Source of the DNA: JALYUA01 sp038239305
GTDB lineage: Bacteria > Acidobacteriota > Thermoanaerobaculia > UBA5066 > Gp7-AA6
Direction of reading: 5' to 3'
Assembly: GCA_038239305.1 (NCBI GenBank)
Contig: JBBSEW010000007.1
Location: forward strand, 1-64,000
Length of the DNA stretch: 64,000 nucleotides
Positions 42,354 to 50,019 of the stretch are shown here, piece after piece (within the stretch, counting starts at the first letter, position 1; the number at the start of each line of letters is the position of its first letter). A model generated the notes under the pieces. That model had not been told where the DNA came from. It did not search any database and saw only the letters and a list, made by a program, of their open reading frames with translations. The translations under genes and the position numbers were made by a program.

Positions 42354-43652
42354 ATGGACTGGGTAACCTGTCCCAAGTGCGGTTTCACGCAGATTCCCAC
42401 GGAGAAGTGCCTTCGCTGCGGGCGGCCTTCGTCTCCGCCGGATCGCGAGACCGTGGCCGCTCCCACGACGCTTCCTCCTCGGGCGCCTGGTCCGGCGGGC
42501 GAGGCCGTTCGGACGGTCGCCGTCGACCGGCCCCCCGGATCGTCCCCCGGCGCGGCATCCCCTGTCCCGAAAGGCCCCCCTTCTCCTTCTTCTCCTGCTG
42601 CGGCGCCCGCCCTCTCGCCGCGCTCCGGCTCCACGATCGATCCCGGGGACGCGTCCGCGGCTTCCTCCCCATCCGGGTCGCGATCCCCGGCTTTCCGCCC
42701 TGCTTCCAACCCCAACCCGCCACGGACGCCGCCGCCGGGAGCCCGGCCAACCCGCGGCCGCGGCCCCACCCTCGTCGCAATCGGCGGCCTCGCCGCTCTC
42801 CTGCTTGCCGTGGCGGTCGTCCTGACGCGCGCCCCGAGCAACTCCAGCGCCGGCCTGCCGGTCGTCACCCCCGCTCCGGACACCGGACCGGCCTCCCCCG
42901 TCCTCGACCTCTCGGGCCGGTGGGAGACGGAATTTTCGAAGACGCTTCCGGGGCCGCCTCCCCGGCCTGCCCTGAAACAGGCGTACCTCGAGACGGACCG
43001 GGTGGGGAACATTCTCGCCGCGGGCGTTCTCCTGACCGATCCCGGAAGAGGAGGCGCCGGAGCCGGATATCGTCTGGCGACGGACGGACCGCAGCGGCTC
43101 GGCGAGGTGTCCTCGGCGCTCGCCGGCGCCCCCGCCGGAGCTTCCCTGCCGCAGGTGGACTTCATCCCGGTCCCTGCCTGGATGCCGCATCGCGACCGCG
43201 TCTGGCGCGCCCTCGAAGGCCAGAGCCGGCGCGTGCTCGACGTGCGCTACGTGTTGCTCGAATCCGTCGAGGACGACTACGTCGTCCAGGCGGGGCTCAA
43301 CCGGAGCGGGTTTCTCTCCTATGCGTTCTTCTCGCGCGGGTACGCGCACGACCGTGGGCTCGACGCCCTCTCGTCCGTGATCCATCCGGACCCGGGCAGC
43401 TCGCTCGGCGGATTCAAGAATCTCGTCTGGGACTTCTCGGGAGCCGCGGACTTCCTCAAGCTCGAGGTCTACGCGACACTCTCCGGCCCGGAAGGCACGA
43501 CCGACCGGCTCACCCTGAAGAGAGCCGCGACGGACGGGGCTCCGGGGGCGCCGGCCCCGCCGCGCGGTAATCGTCCTTCCGCGACGGTCAAGGCTCCCGG
43601 TTCACCTGCGGGCGCGGCCCACGCGGCTTCACCCGGCTCTACGCCGAAATGA
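42354..43652 (+). CDS. Uncharacterised zinc-ribbon membrane protein
   Basis: 432 residues. The N-terminus is a zinc ribbon, CPKCGFTQIPTEKCLRCGR (CX2C-X10-CX2C). About 110 residues of Pro/Ser/Ala-rich linker follow, then one membrane helix (about 140-163, LVAIGGLAALLLAVAVVL) and a 230-residue external domain with the stretch WETEFSKTLPGPPPRP and LESVEDDYVVQAGLNRSGFLS. I do not recognise that domain. The topology, a cytoplasmic zinc finger joined to a periplasmic domain, suggests a regulator or scaffold. Its end overlaps the convergent NYN gene by 14 nt. Confidence 0.72.
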   Translation: MDWVTCPKCGFTQIPTEKCLRCGRPSSPPDRETVAAPTTLPPRAPGPAGEAVRTVAVDRPPGSSPGAASPVPKGPPSPSSPAAAPALSPRSGSTIDPGDASAASSPSGSRSPAFRPASNPNPPRTPPPGARPTRGRGPTLVAIGGLAALLLAVAVVLTRAPSNSSAGLPVVTPAPDTGPASPVLDLSGRWETEFSKTLPGPPPRPALKQAYLETDRVGNILAAGVLLTDPGRGGAGAGYRLATDGPQRLGEVSSALAGAPAGASLPQVDFIPVPAWMPHRDRVWRALEGQSRRVLDVRYVLLESVEDDYVVQAGLNRSGFLSYAFFSRGYAHDRGLDALSSVIHPDPGSSLGGFKNLVWDFSGAADFLKLEVYATLSGPEGTTDRLTLKRAATDGAPGAPAPPRGNRPSATVKAPGSPAGAAHAASPGSTPK

Positions 43653-44694
43653 TGTAGCCGCCGCTCTTCGCGTCTTTCTTCATCGAAAGAAGCTTGAGCT
43701 TCTCGGCGTCCTCGAGGACCTCCGAAAACGACTTGTAGCCGTAGTAAGTTTCGTTGAAATACGGCTGCTTGCGCTGCATCGTCTGCTTGATCATCGAGCC
43801 CCAGATCACGTCGTAGTTCTCGCGCAGCAGGGCCTGCATCGACTCGAGCAGGAGCCGGAAGAGCTCTCGCTTCTTTTCGGGCAGGTTTTCGATCGAGGGC
43901 AGCTCGCGGGTTTCCCGCACGAGGTCCTCGTAGAAGATGAACTCGTCGCAGTTCGTCAGGAGGAGCTCGGACGTCGAGTTCTTCACGCCGACGCCGATGA
44001 CGTTCTTGTCGTTCTCCTTGAGCTTCGAAACGAGGGGCGAGAAATCCGAGTCGCCCGAGCAGATGACGAAGGTCGTGATGTGCGTCTTCGAGTTGGCGAG
44101 GTCCATCGCGTCAACGACCATCCGGATGTCGGCCGAGTTCTTCCCGCTGTAGTTGCGCTGCGGGATCTCGATCAGCTCGATCGCCGCTTCGTGAAACTCA
44201 CGCTTGTAGTCCGCGTAACGGGTCCAGTCGGCGTATGCCTTCTTGTACACGATGCGGCCCTTTTCAATGAGCCGCTGCAGGACGAGGTGGATGTCGAATT
44301 TCTTGTACTTCGCGTCCCGGGCTCCGAGAGCGATGTTCTCGAAGTCGATGAAAAGGGAGAGCCGCTGGTCGACCGACGCGCGCGCGGGGGGAGCCGGCGC
44401 CGCGCCGAGCGACATGGATGTCATGGGCGACATGGAACTGGAGTGTCCGCCGCTCGTACCCGACAGGGTCCCGGCGCTCGGCCCGGACGGCGTGAACAGG
44501 GCCGGTGCCGGCGCGGGGGCGAGGATGGCGGGGAGAGCAGGGGCCGGCGTCGGCGAGGGATGGTCGCCGCCATTTAAGAGGCCTTCCGCGCCGGCGGGCC
44601 GGGCCTTGTGCCTCCGCGCTCCTCCCCGGCGCCGGCGAGGTTTTTTGTCCCCTTCCTCGGCGGCGGGAAAAGGGATCGTGTCGTCGTCGTTCAT
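43639..44694 (-). CDS. NYN-domain nuclease with C-terminal LOTUS/OST-HTH-like domain
   Basis: 351 residues. An N-terminal 100-residue Pro/Gly/Ala-rich leader precedes a NYN (PIN-like) domain at about 105-245 with the acidic active-site residues in LFIDFENIALG, NSADIRMVVDAMDLA and VICSGDSDFSPL. A C-terminal winged-helix-like domain (about 270-350, LRENYDVIWGSMIKQTMQRKQPYFNETYYGYKSFSEVLEDA) fits OST-HTH/LOTUS, an RNA-binding module. The pair is the MARF1/LabA-type build that suggests RNA cleavage. Its ATG overlaps the stop of the PaaI thioesterase gene (ATGA). Confidence 0.85.
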   Translation of the reverse strand: MNDDDTIPFPAAEEGDKKPRRRRGGARRHKARPAGAEGLLNGGDHPSPTPAPALPAILAPAPAPALFTPSGPSAGTLSGTSGGHSSSMSPMTSMSLGAAPAPPARASVDQRLSLFIDFENIALGARDAKYKKFDIHLVLQRLIEKGRIVYKKAYADWTRYADYKREFHEAAIELIEIPQRNYSGKNSADIRMVVDAMDLANSKTHITTFVICSGDSDFSPLVSKLKENDKNVIGVGVKNSTSELLLTNCDEFIFYEDLVRETRELPSIENLPEKKRELFRLLLESMQALLRENYDVIWGSMIKQTMQRKQPYFNETYYGYKSFSEVLEDAEKLKLLSMKKDAKSGGYIISA

Positions 44695-45173
44695 GGTTGT
44701 CCTTCCGGTGCGTAGTCGAACGAGGAGGTCGTTAGCAGAAACGACGTGAGAACGCGGGCCACGGATCGGCCCTCCGCGTCCACGACATCGACATCGCCGA
44801 TATTGATCCGCCGCCCCTTTTTTACGATGCGGGCGCGGGCCCAGACGTCTCCTCGAGCGCGACGGAGAAAGTGGATGGTCAAGTCCGCGGTCGCGAACCC
44901 CATCTTTCCGTCGAAGTTGGTCGAAAGTGCGAAGGCGACCGCCGTGTCCGCCAGCATGGCGAGAATCCCCCCATGGATCGTTCCGGATCCATTGGTGACC
45001 CCATCCCGGTACGGAAGCTTGAGGACGGCCCGGTCGAGCGAAAGCTCTTCGAGCTCCGGGTGGAGCCAGCCGATCGCCGGGTTTCCCGCAAGCCGCCGCC
45101 GCAGCCGCACGAGAAGATCCGGAGCCAGGGGATCCGAGCCGCCCCGAACGGGCGCTGTCGTCGTCGCACTCAT
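44691..45173 (-). CDS. PaaI-family hotdog thioesterase
   Basis: 160 residues, one hotdog domain. Motif GTIHGGILAMLADTAVAFAL carries the HGG active-site loop and the catalytic aspartate, followed by TADLTIHFLRRARG on the central strand. Such proteins hydrolyse acyl-CoA thioesters, often phenylacetyl- or hydroxyphenyl-CoA; the substrate is not predictable. It is translationally coupled to the NYN gene, for which no functional link is known. Confidence 0.88.
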   Translation of the reverse strand: MSATTTAPVRGGSDPLAPDLLVRLRRRLAGNPAIGWLHPELEELSLDRAVLKLPYRDGVTNGSGTIHGGILAMLADTAVAFALSTNFDGKMGFATADLTIHFLRRARGDVWARARIVKKGRRINIGDVDVVDAEGRSVARVLTSFLLTTSSFDYAPEGQP

Positions 45174-45284
45174 AAACGATTGATTATACTGGAGAACGGG
45201 GAACTGGACGGGACCTCGCCTGCCGGCTATCGGCTCTCCGCCCCGAGAAAAGGCCGGCCGGGTCGCGTTCGACGGCGAACAGCC

Positions 45285-45566
45285 TCAGGGGCCGAGGTCT
45301 TCATCGCCTTCGGCGGGCTCGCGCTCGTAATACGGAAGCTCTTCCGCGCGCTTGGTCGAGTTGTCCACGTCTTTGGGAACTTCCACGATCGTGCGAGTCA
45401 CGTTCGGGTCGCAGGTCTCGTTCTCACACTCGTAGGTATAGACGTTCTTGTCAGGATGCTTGCGGAAGCCGACGACGGTTTGATAAGTCTCGCAGTTGCC
45501 GCACTTGATCGACATCATGAAAATGTCGACCACGTGCTTGTCGGGGCCGTCCGGGGATGGTTCCAC
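45285..45566 (-). CDS. Small zinc-ribbon-like protein
   Basis: 93 residues from a GTG at 45566; the ATG pair at 45518/45515 would leave MSIKCGNCETYQTVVGF as N-terminus. Two cysteine pairs, CGNC and CENETC, 27 residues apart, suggest one metal site, and the tail is acidic. The upstream region holds TATTAT (45573-45578) 6 nt from the GTG and no ribosome site, and then a GGGAAAC repeat. No family recognised. Confidence 0.6.
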   Translation of the reverse strand: MEPSPDGPDKHVVDIFMMSIKCGNCETYQTVVGFRKHPDKNVYTYECENETCDPNVTRTIVEVPKDVDNSTKRAEELPYYEREPAEGDEDLGP

Positions 45567-45572
45567 CCGGGG

Positions 45573-45578
45573 ATAATA
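45573..45578 (-). promoter_or_regulatory. Candidate -10 box of a leaderless promoter
   Basis: Minus-strand TATTAT, 6 nt before the GTG at 45566, the same spacing as TATAAG before the PAP2 gene at 25227. The gap between box and codon lacks a ribosome site. Confidence 0.35.
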
Positions 45579-45579
45579 C

Positions 45580-45600
45580 GGGAAACGGGAAACGGGAAAC
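45580..45600. repeat. GGGAAAC heptad repeat, three units
   Basis: Three exact copies of GGGAAAC between the divergent zinc-ribbon gene and the exported-protein gene at 45632. Same unit as 36138-36165 and as 46155-46184. Confidence 0.8.
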
Positions 45601-45631
45601 GAAAGTCATCAACCGATCGGAGCGCAATGCC

Positions 45632-46120
45632 ATGAAGTTTTCGGGCCTGCTCAAGAATGTGGCCGCGACCCTGGTCCTGGCCTCGCCCCTCCTGCTCTCG
45701 CGAGATGCCGCGGGACAGCCGCCCGCCGGCCGGAACGGAACATTCGAAAAGACGATTCCCCTGCCCCGCACCGGCGAGGCGAGGCTTGGCTGGGCTGCCG
45801 GCGGCTGCAGCGTCCGCGCGGTGTCGCTTCGGAACTATCCATCGAGCGAGGACATCGAAAAGGCGCGGAAGGATCCGGACGAGAAGGACTGGCTGTGGTG
45901 GGATTTTCACGTCGACAATCGCAGCTCGTCGCCATGCCGGATCGCAATCGTCGTCGACGTGTACGACCGGTCCGGGAGTGTCGTCAAGTCGAGCGACAAG
46001 AGCGACACGGTTGACGAGCACAAGGTCGACGACAACATCCGGATCTCCACGCGGATGCGGACCATCGACATCGTGAATGCGCCCCACGCGCGCATCCGGG
46101 TGGAAATCGGCCCGAAGTGA
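45632..46120 (+). CDS. Uncharacterised exported protein
   Basis: 162 residues; the ATG at 45632 has GGAG 10 nt upstream. A signal peptide (LLKNVAATLVLASPLLLSRDAAG) is followed by a short beta-type domain with VSLRNYPSSEDIEKARKD and WLWWDFHVDNRSSSPCRIAIVVDVYDRSG, probably a small immunoglobulin-like fold with two cysteines that could pair. No family recognised. The YgfZ gene starts inside its stop (GTGA). Confidence 0.65.
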   Translation: MKFSGLLKNVAATLVLASPLLLSRDAAGQPPAGRNGTFEKTIPLPRTGEARLGWAAGGCSVRAVSLRNYPSSEDIEKARKDPDEKDWLWWDFHVDNRSSSPCRIAIVVDVYDRSGSVVKSSDKSDTVDEHKVDDNIRISTRMRTIDIVNAPHARIRVEIGPK

Positions 46121-47124
46121 CGGGGACGGGAACGGGAACGGGAACGACGCAGGCGGAAAACGGAAAACGGGAAACGGGAAACGACACGGAGGGCCGGGCG
46201 CCCGTCCGCCTTTCGTTCGCGTTTCGCGCCTACCCGAGCGCGGTGCTCGACGTCGAGGGGCCGGACCGTGTTGCATTCCTTCAGGGGCAGCTCGCTTCGG
46301 ACGTGCGCCTCGCGGAAATTGGCCGGGCGATCCCCGCGGTCGGTCTGACACCGAAGGGAAAGATCCTCTACGCCGGACGCCTCGTCGGCGGGAGCGATCG
46401 GCTTCGCCTCCTGATCCCCGCCGGGAATGATGAGCGCGAGCGCGTGCTCGTCCACCTCCGCAAGTACGCCGCGTTTCAGAAGGTCTCGATCGTCGATCGG
46501 ACGGCCGAGATTGCGCGCGTCGCCTTCTTCGGGCCCACGCCCGGCGGGAACGCCGGCGAGATCGTCCCGCCCGACGGGTCAGGCGGAGTCGATGTTCTGG
46601 AGGACACGGCAGGCGAGATCCACTCCGAGTGGCTCGTCCCGGCGTCGCGTCTCTCCTCCCTCCTCGCGGGTCTCGAGGCGTCCGGTGGGGTTCTGCTGTC
46701 GGAAGAGGAGGCAGACGTCCGACGCATCGAGGCGGGCCGCGCCGAGTGGGGCATCGACGCCGACGAGTCGAACCTCCCGGACGAGGCCGGGCTCGCCGAT
46801 GCGGTTTCGATCACAAAGGGCTGCTACGTCGGCCAGGAGATCGTCGCCCGGCTTCGCACGTACGGCCGGACGAATCGGAGGCTCGTCGGATACCGCTTTC
46901 CGGAAGGCCTCCTTCCCCGGGGCTCGGTTCTTCGCCGGCCGGACGATCACGCGCCGGAGACGTCCCGGGTCGAGCTCGGCCGGATCACGAGCGCGGCTGT
47001 TTCCCCGCGTCTCGGCCCGATCGGGCTCGGATACGCGTTCCGGGATATCGCCGCCGGCGATCGGCTGGTCTCCACGATCGACCCTTCGCGGAGCGCCGTC
47101 GTCTCGACGCTGCCGTTTTCGTGA
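46117..47124 (+). CDS. YgfZ/GcvT-domain folate-dependent Fe-S repair protein
   Basis: 335 residues. The family signature KGCYVGQEIVARL (about residues 233-245) and the N-terminal DVEGPDRVAFLQGQLASDV are clear. YgfZ acts with folate in maintaining some iron-sulfur enzymes, in keeping with nearby radical-SAM lipA. The only available start is a GTG at 46117 overlapping the previous stop (GTGA). From there the first 25 codons cross an intergenic-type repeat (GGGACGGGAACGGG... and GGGAAAC units) and read TGTGTGTGTTQAENGKRETG, which no other YgfZ is expected to have. Confidence 0.85.
   Translation: MTGTGTGTGTTQAENGKRETGNDTEGRAPVRLSFAFRAYPSAVLDVEGPDRVAFLQGQLASDVRLAEIGRAIPAVGLTPKGKILYAGRLVGGSDRLRLLIPAGNDERERVLVHLRKYAAFQKVSIVDRTAEIARVAFFGPTPGGNAGEIVPPDGSGGVDVLEDTAGEIHSEWLVPASRLSSLLAGLEASGGVLLSEEEADVRRIEAGRAEWGIDADESNLPDEAGLADAVSITKGCYVGQEIVARLRTYGRTNRRLVGYRFPEGLLPRGSVLRRPDDHAPETSRVELGRITSAAVSPRLGPIGLGYAFRDIAAGDRLVSTIDPSRSAVVSTLPFS
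46121..46184. repeat. Repeat array inside the 5' end of the YgfZ gene
   Basis: GGGAAC hexads (46128-46144) then GGAAAAC/GGGAAAC units (46155-46183). It has the same unit as the intergenic heptad arrays but lies in reading frame of the YgfZ gene. Confidence 0.75.
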
Positions 47125-47475
47125 TTCCAGCGGATACACCGAACGTCGTCCTGGTGGCGGCCGTGCCCGCCATCTCCTGAACGCGTCGACGCTCCGGCGA
47201 ACGCCGGCGGCGAAGTCGGGTTCTCCGTCATCCTGCAGCCCCTGATCTCGTCGGCGCTCGCCGTCGGCGTCCTCCGGGAAGCGTGGAGCGGCGCGCCACT
47301 CTCGCGGCGGGGCTCATATTCGCCGGGCTCGCCTCCGGGTCGGCGCCCGGCGCGGCCCCGTCACCGCACCGGAGAAGATCGACGGAAGCCCTTCATCGGC
47401 AGCCAGCGCAACCGGGGCCTGCCATCGGTTCGATGACGCCGGCGAGCGGACAGCGGTCGGCGGACCGTTCGGGCG
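47125..47475. other. Gene-free stretch, possible gene remnant
   Basis: 351 nt with no frame I trust. A plus-strand frame from 47283 begins like a signal peptide (LAAGLIFAGLASGSAPGAA) but loses protein character and runs antisense into msrA. It could be a decayed exported-protein gene. No terminator or repeat was found. Confidence 0.35.
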
Positions 47476-47946
47476 TCAGATCTTGCAGGTCGCGAGACCG
47501 CGCTTCTCGAGATACTGCTGGTGGTAGTCCTCGGCGGGCCAGAACTTCTCCGCCGGAAGAATCTGCGTGACGATCGGCTTGCGATATCGGCCGCTCTTCC
47601 CGAGGGCTTCCACGGAAGCCCTCGCCGCCGCCTCCTGCTGCGGGTCGTGAAAGAAGATCGCCGAGCGATACTGTTCGCCGACGTCGGGGCCCTGCCGGTT
47701 CAATGTCGTCGGATCATGGTTCTCCCAGAACACGTCGAGCAGCTTGTCGTAAGAGATCCGAGCCGGGTCGTAGGCGATCTCCACGGCCTCGGCGTGACCC
47801 GTGTCGCCGCCGCAGACGTCCCGATAGGTCGGATTTTCGAGGTTTCCCCCCTCGTATCCCACGGCCGTCGCCGTCACACCTTCCAGCTGCCGGAAGGCGG
47901 CCTCGACTCCCCAGAAACAACCCGCCGCGAAGCTCGCTTTGGCCAT
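47476..47946 (-). CDS. msrA: Peptide methionine (S)-S-oxide reductase
   Basis: 156 residues; the ATG at 47946 has AAGGAG 6 nt upstream, better than the GTG 18 nt earlier. The catalytic GCFWGVEAAF starts at residue 9, with GYEGG, GDTGHAEAVEIAYDP and DYHQQYLEKRG as in MsrA. The one other cysteine pair (DVCGGD and the C-terminal ATCKI) may supply resolving cysteines. It repairs oxidised methionine in proteins with thioredoxin. Confidence 0.95.
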   Translation of the reverse strand: MAKASFAAGCFWGVEAAFRQLEGVTATAVGYEGGNLENPTYRDVCGGDTGHAEAVEIAYDPARISYDKLLDVFWENHDPTTLNRQGPDVGEQYRSAIFFHDPQQEAAARASVEALGKSGRYRKPIVTQILPAEKFWPAEDYHQQYLEKRGLATCKI

Positions 47947-48027
47947 CGTTTTCTCCTTGCTCACATACGCTTTCGGGGCGCCGCCGGTTTCCCGATTTGG
48001 CGGCCCGGCGCCGCCGCCATTCGCGTT

Positions 48028-48234
48028 TCAGGATCCCGGATGGAAGGCCCGCCACGCCGCGGCGATCCCGACCACGAGAGCCGCCCAGACCACGAGGTGC
48101 ATGAGCCGCCGGCGACCCGGGCTCTCCCCTTTCGCCTCGTCCGGAGGGCGGCCGTGATACTGCCGGACGTATCCGGACACGAGCCAGGCGAGCCACAACG
48201 AGAAGTAGAGGACGAGCGCGAGCCGGATCGTCAG
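48028..48234 (-). CDS. Small two-helix membrane protein with probable CTG start
   Basis: 68 residues. Two membrane segments, RLALVLYFSLWLAWLVSGYV and LMHLVVWAALVVGIAAAW, flank a short charged loop (HGRPPDEAKGESPGRRR). There is no ATG, GTG or TTG in frame at its beginning; a CTG at 48234 overlaps the thioesterase stop as CTGA and has GGAGAG with 4-6 nt spacing upstream, so translation probably begins there. The frame is closed by TGA at 48028. Family unknown. Standard gene callers would miss it or begin it at the internal ATG. Confidence 0.6.
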   Translation of the reverse strand: MTIRLALVLYFSLWLAWLVSGYVRQYHGRPPDEAKGESPGRRRLMHLVVWAALVVGIAAAWRAFHPGS

Positions 48235-48671
48235 GGCACTCTCCGAAACAGAGAAAATGGCCGAAGCATTTCTTCCGGCGCACGGCGCGGCCGTCCGGTT
48301 TTGTCCGCGAATACATGGCGAGTCGAGCCTTCCGAGAGGATGTGCCCCTCATCGCGGATCTCGTAACCGAACGAGCAGCCCCGTCCCGAGAGCTCCGTCA
48401 TGGTCGTCCGCACCGTGATCGCGTCGTCGTAGCGTGCCGAGCGGCGATACGTCGCCTCGACGGAGGTCACGAGGATCAGGATCCCCGAGTCCTCCATCGC
48501 CCGATACGGAAGACCGGCGGCGCGACACCATTCCGTCCTTCCGATCTCGAACCAGACGACGTAATTGGCGTGGTAGACGATCCCCATCCCGTCCGTCTCG
48601 GAATACCGGACGCGTAGAGCGGTCTCGACGGTGCGCAGCGGCCTGTCGGCGGCCGGTTTCTCCGGGGTCAG
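48231..48671 (-). CDS. YbgC/FadM-family acyl-CoA thioesterase, probable CTG start
   Basis: The hotdog motif RVRYSETDGMGIVYHANYVV identifies the YbgC/4-hydroxybenzoyl-CoA thioesterase family. The conserved aspartate of this motif lies two codons before the first ATG (48587), so that ATG cannot be the true start. No ATG, GTG or TTG lies further up. A CTG at 48671 overlaps the coaD stop (CTGA) and follows AGGGA by 5 nt, giving 146 residues; another CTG is at 48638. The family hydrolyses acyl-CoAs, and in many bacteria ybgC begins the tol operon; here the Tol-Pal genes lie 9 kb away. Confidence 0.75.
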   Translation of the reverse strand: MTPEKPAADRPLRTVETALRVRYSETDGMGIVYHANYVVWFEIGRTEWCRAAGLPYRAMEDSGILILVTSVEATYRRSARYDDAITVRTTMTELSGRGCSFGYEIRDEGHILSEGSTRHVFADKTGRPRRAPEEMLRPFSLFRRVP

Positions 48672-49147
48672 AACTTTCCCTGGAGGCGTGCGCGGACGGG
48701 CTCCGGGACGAGGCCCCGGACATCGGCGCCCAGCCGGGCCACTTCCTTGACGAGCCGGCTCGACACGTAGGAATACTCCTCCTTGGCCATCAGAAAGACC
48801 GTGTCGATCCCGGGCGCCAGCCTCCGATTCATCAGGGCCATCTGCAGCTCGTACTCGTAGTCGGACACCGCGCGCAGGCCGCGCACGATCAGGGTCGCTC
48901 CCTTTTCCTGCGCGAAGTCCACGAGGAGGCCTCGAAAAGACTGGATCGGCGTGGTCGGGTCGTCGCCGACGATCTCCCGGATCATCTCGATGCGCTCCGC
49001 GATCGAGAAAAGAGGGGTTTTGGTGTCGTTCTGAAGAATTGCCACGACCACGCGATCCGCGAGCCGGCGCGCCCGGGACAGGATGTCGAGGTGGCCGTTC
49101 GTCAGCGGATCGAAGGAGCCCGGATAGAGGGCGACGCGTTCGGTCAT
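48668..49147 (-). CDS. coaD: Phosphopantetheine adenylyltransferase
   Basis: 159 residues. The nucleotidyltransferase motif TNGH occurs in ALYPGSFDPLTNGHLDIL, with SYVSSRLVKEVARLG and VRGLRAVSDYEYELQMALMN as in CoaD. It adenylates 4'-phosphopantetheine to dephospho-CoA. Its ATG overlaps the stop of the permease gene (ATGA), and its own stop overlaps the CTG start of the thioesterase gene, so a run of overlapping genes extends from 52741 down to 48028. Confidence 0.95.
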   Translation of the reverse strand: MTERVALYPGSFDPLTNGHLDILSRARRLADRVVVAILQNDTKTPLFSIAERIEMIREIVGDDPTTPIQSFRGLLVDFAQEKGATLIVRGLRAVSDYEYELQMALMNRRLAPGIDTVFLMAKEEYSYVSSRLVKEVARLGADVRGLVPEPVRARLQGKF

Positions 49148-50019
49148 CGGTTCACACTCTTCTCGGTGGTCGCTTCCCGCAAACCCGCGGCGAGCAGATT
49201 ATAGGCGCTGACCGTCGCGAAGAGCGCCAGCCCTGGAAAGAGCGCGATCCACCAGGCGTCTTCGATGTAGGCGGGGGCGACGGCGAGAATCCCTCCCCAT
49301 GAAGCCATCGGCGGAGGCAGCCCGACGCCCAGAAACGACAGCGCGGCCTCCGCCAGGATCGCCCAGCCCACGCCGAACGCGGCGGACACGAGAAGAGGCG
49401 GTGCGGCGACGGGCAGCAGATGGCGCACCAGGATGCGCGGAGTCGACGCCCCCGCCGATCGGGCCGCCCGCGTGTAGTCGAGGTCCCGCGTCTTCAGGAT
49501 CTCGGCCCGAGCGAAACGCGCGTCGCCCGGCCATGTCGTCAGTCCGATCGCAAAGATCACCGTGAGAGGAGAGGGCGGAAGAAACGCCGCCAGCGCGAGG
49601 AGCAGGAAGAGCACCGGAAAACAGAGGACGACCTCCACCAGGCGCGACAGAACGAGGTCGACCATGCCGCCGAACCATCCGGCCGTCGCTCCCACCGAGA
49701 ACCCGATCAGGACCGACACGGCGGCGGCCGTCGTTCCTATCGCGAGGGAGATCGGGGTGGCCGCGATCACGCGGGCGAGCAGATCGCGGCCGAGATCATC
49801 CGTCCCGAAGGGATGAGCCCGCGAGGGAGCGAGCAGCCGGTCGTTCAGGCGAATCTCCGCGGCCCGCGCAGAAAAGAGCGGCGACACCGCCGCGACGACC
49901 CACAGAAACGCCACGACTGCCAGGGCCCCGCGCGCGCTTCGCGACAGCCGACCGGGCCGGCTCCGCGCCGAAGAGCCCGCGCGCCCGGCAGGAAATCCAG
50001 CGGCCGCGGCCTCGTTCAC
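49144..50019 (-). CDS. Oligopeptide/dipeptide ABC transporter permease (DppC/OppC type)
   Basis: 291 residues from a GTG overlapping the first permease gene (GTGA). An N-terminal membrane helix, the OppC-typical loop HPFGTDDLGRDLLARVI, and five more helices with the cytoplasmic EAA loop (RAEILKTRDLDYTRAARSAGAS...ILVRHLLPV) show the standard fold. It completes a membrane pair with 50016-50993. No ATPase genes of the system are in the window. Confidence 0.9.
   Translation of the reverse strand: MNEAAAAGFPAGRAGSSARSRPGRLSRSARGALAVVAFLWVVAAVSPLFSARAAEIRLNDRLLAPSRAHPFGTDDLGRDLLARVIAATPISLAIGTTAAAVSVLIGFSVGATAGWFGGMVDLVLSRLVEVVLCFPVLFLLLALAAFLPPSPLTVIFAIGLTTWPGDARFARAEILKTRDLDYTRAARSAGASTPRILVRHLLPVAAPPLLVSAAFGVGWAILAEAALSFLGVGLPPPMASWGGILAVAPAYIEDAWWIALFPGLALFATVSAYNLLAAGLREATTEKSVNR

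Noticed and set aside
47283..47570. Small plus-strand frame beginning like a signal peptide
   Set aside because: Only the first 28 residues look protein-like; the rest runs antisense through msrA, so it is not listed as a gene.
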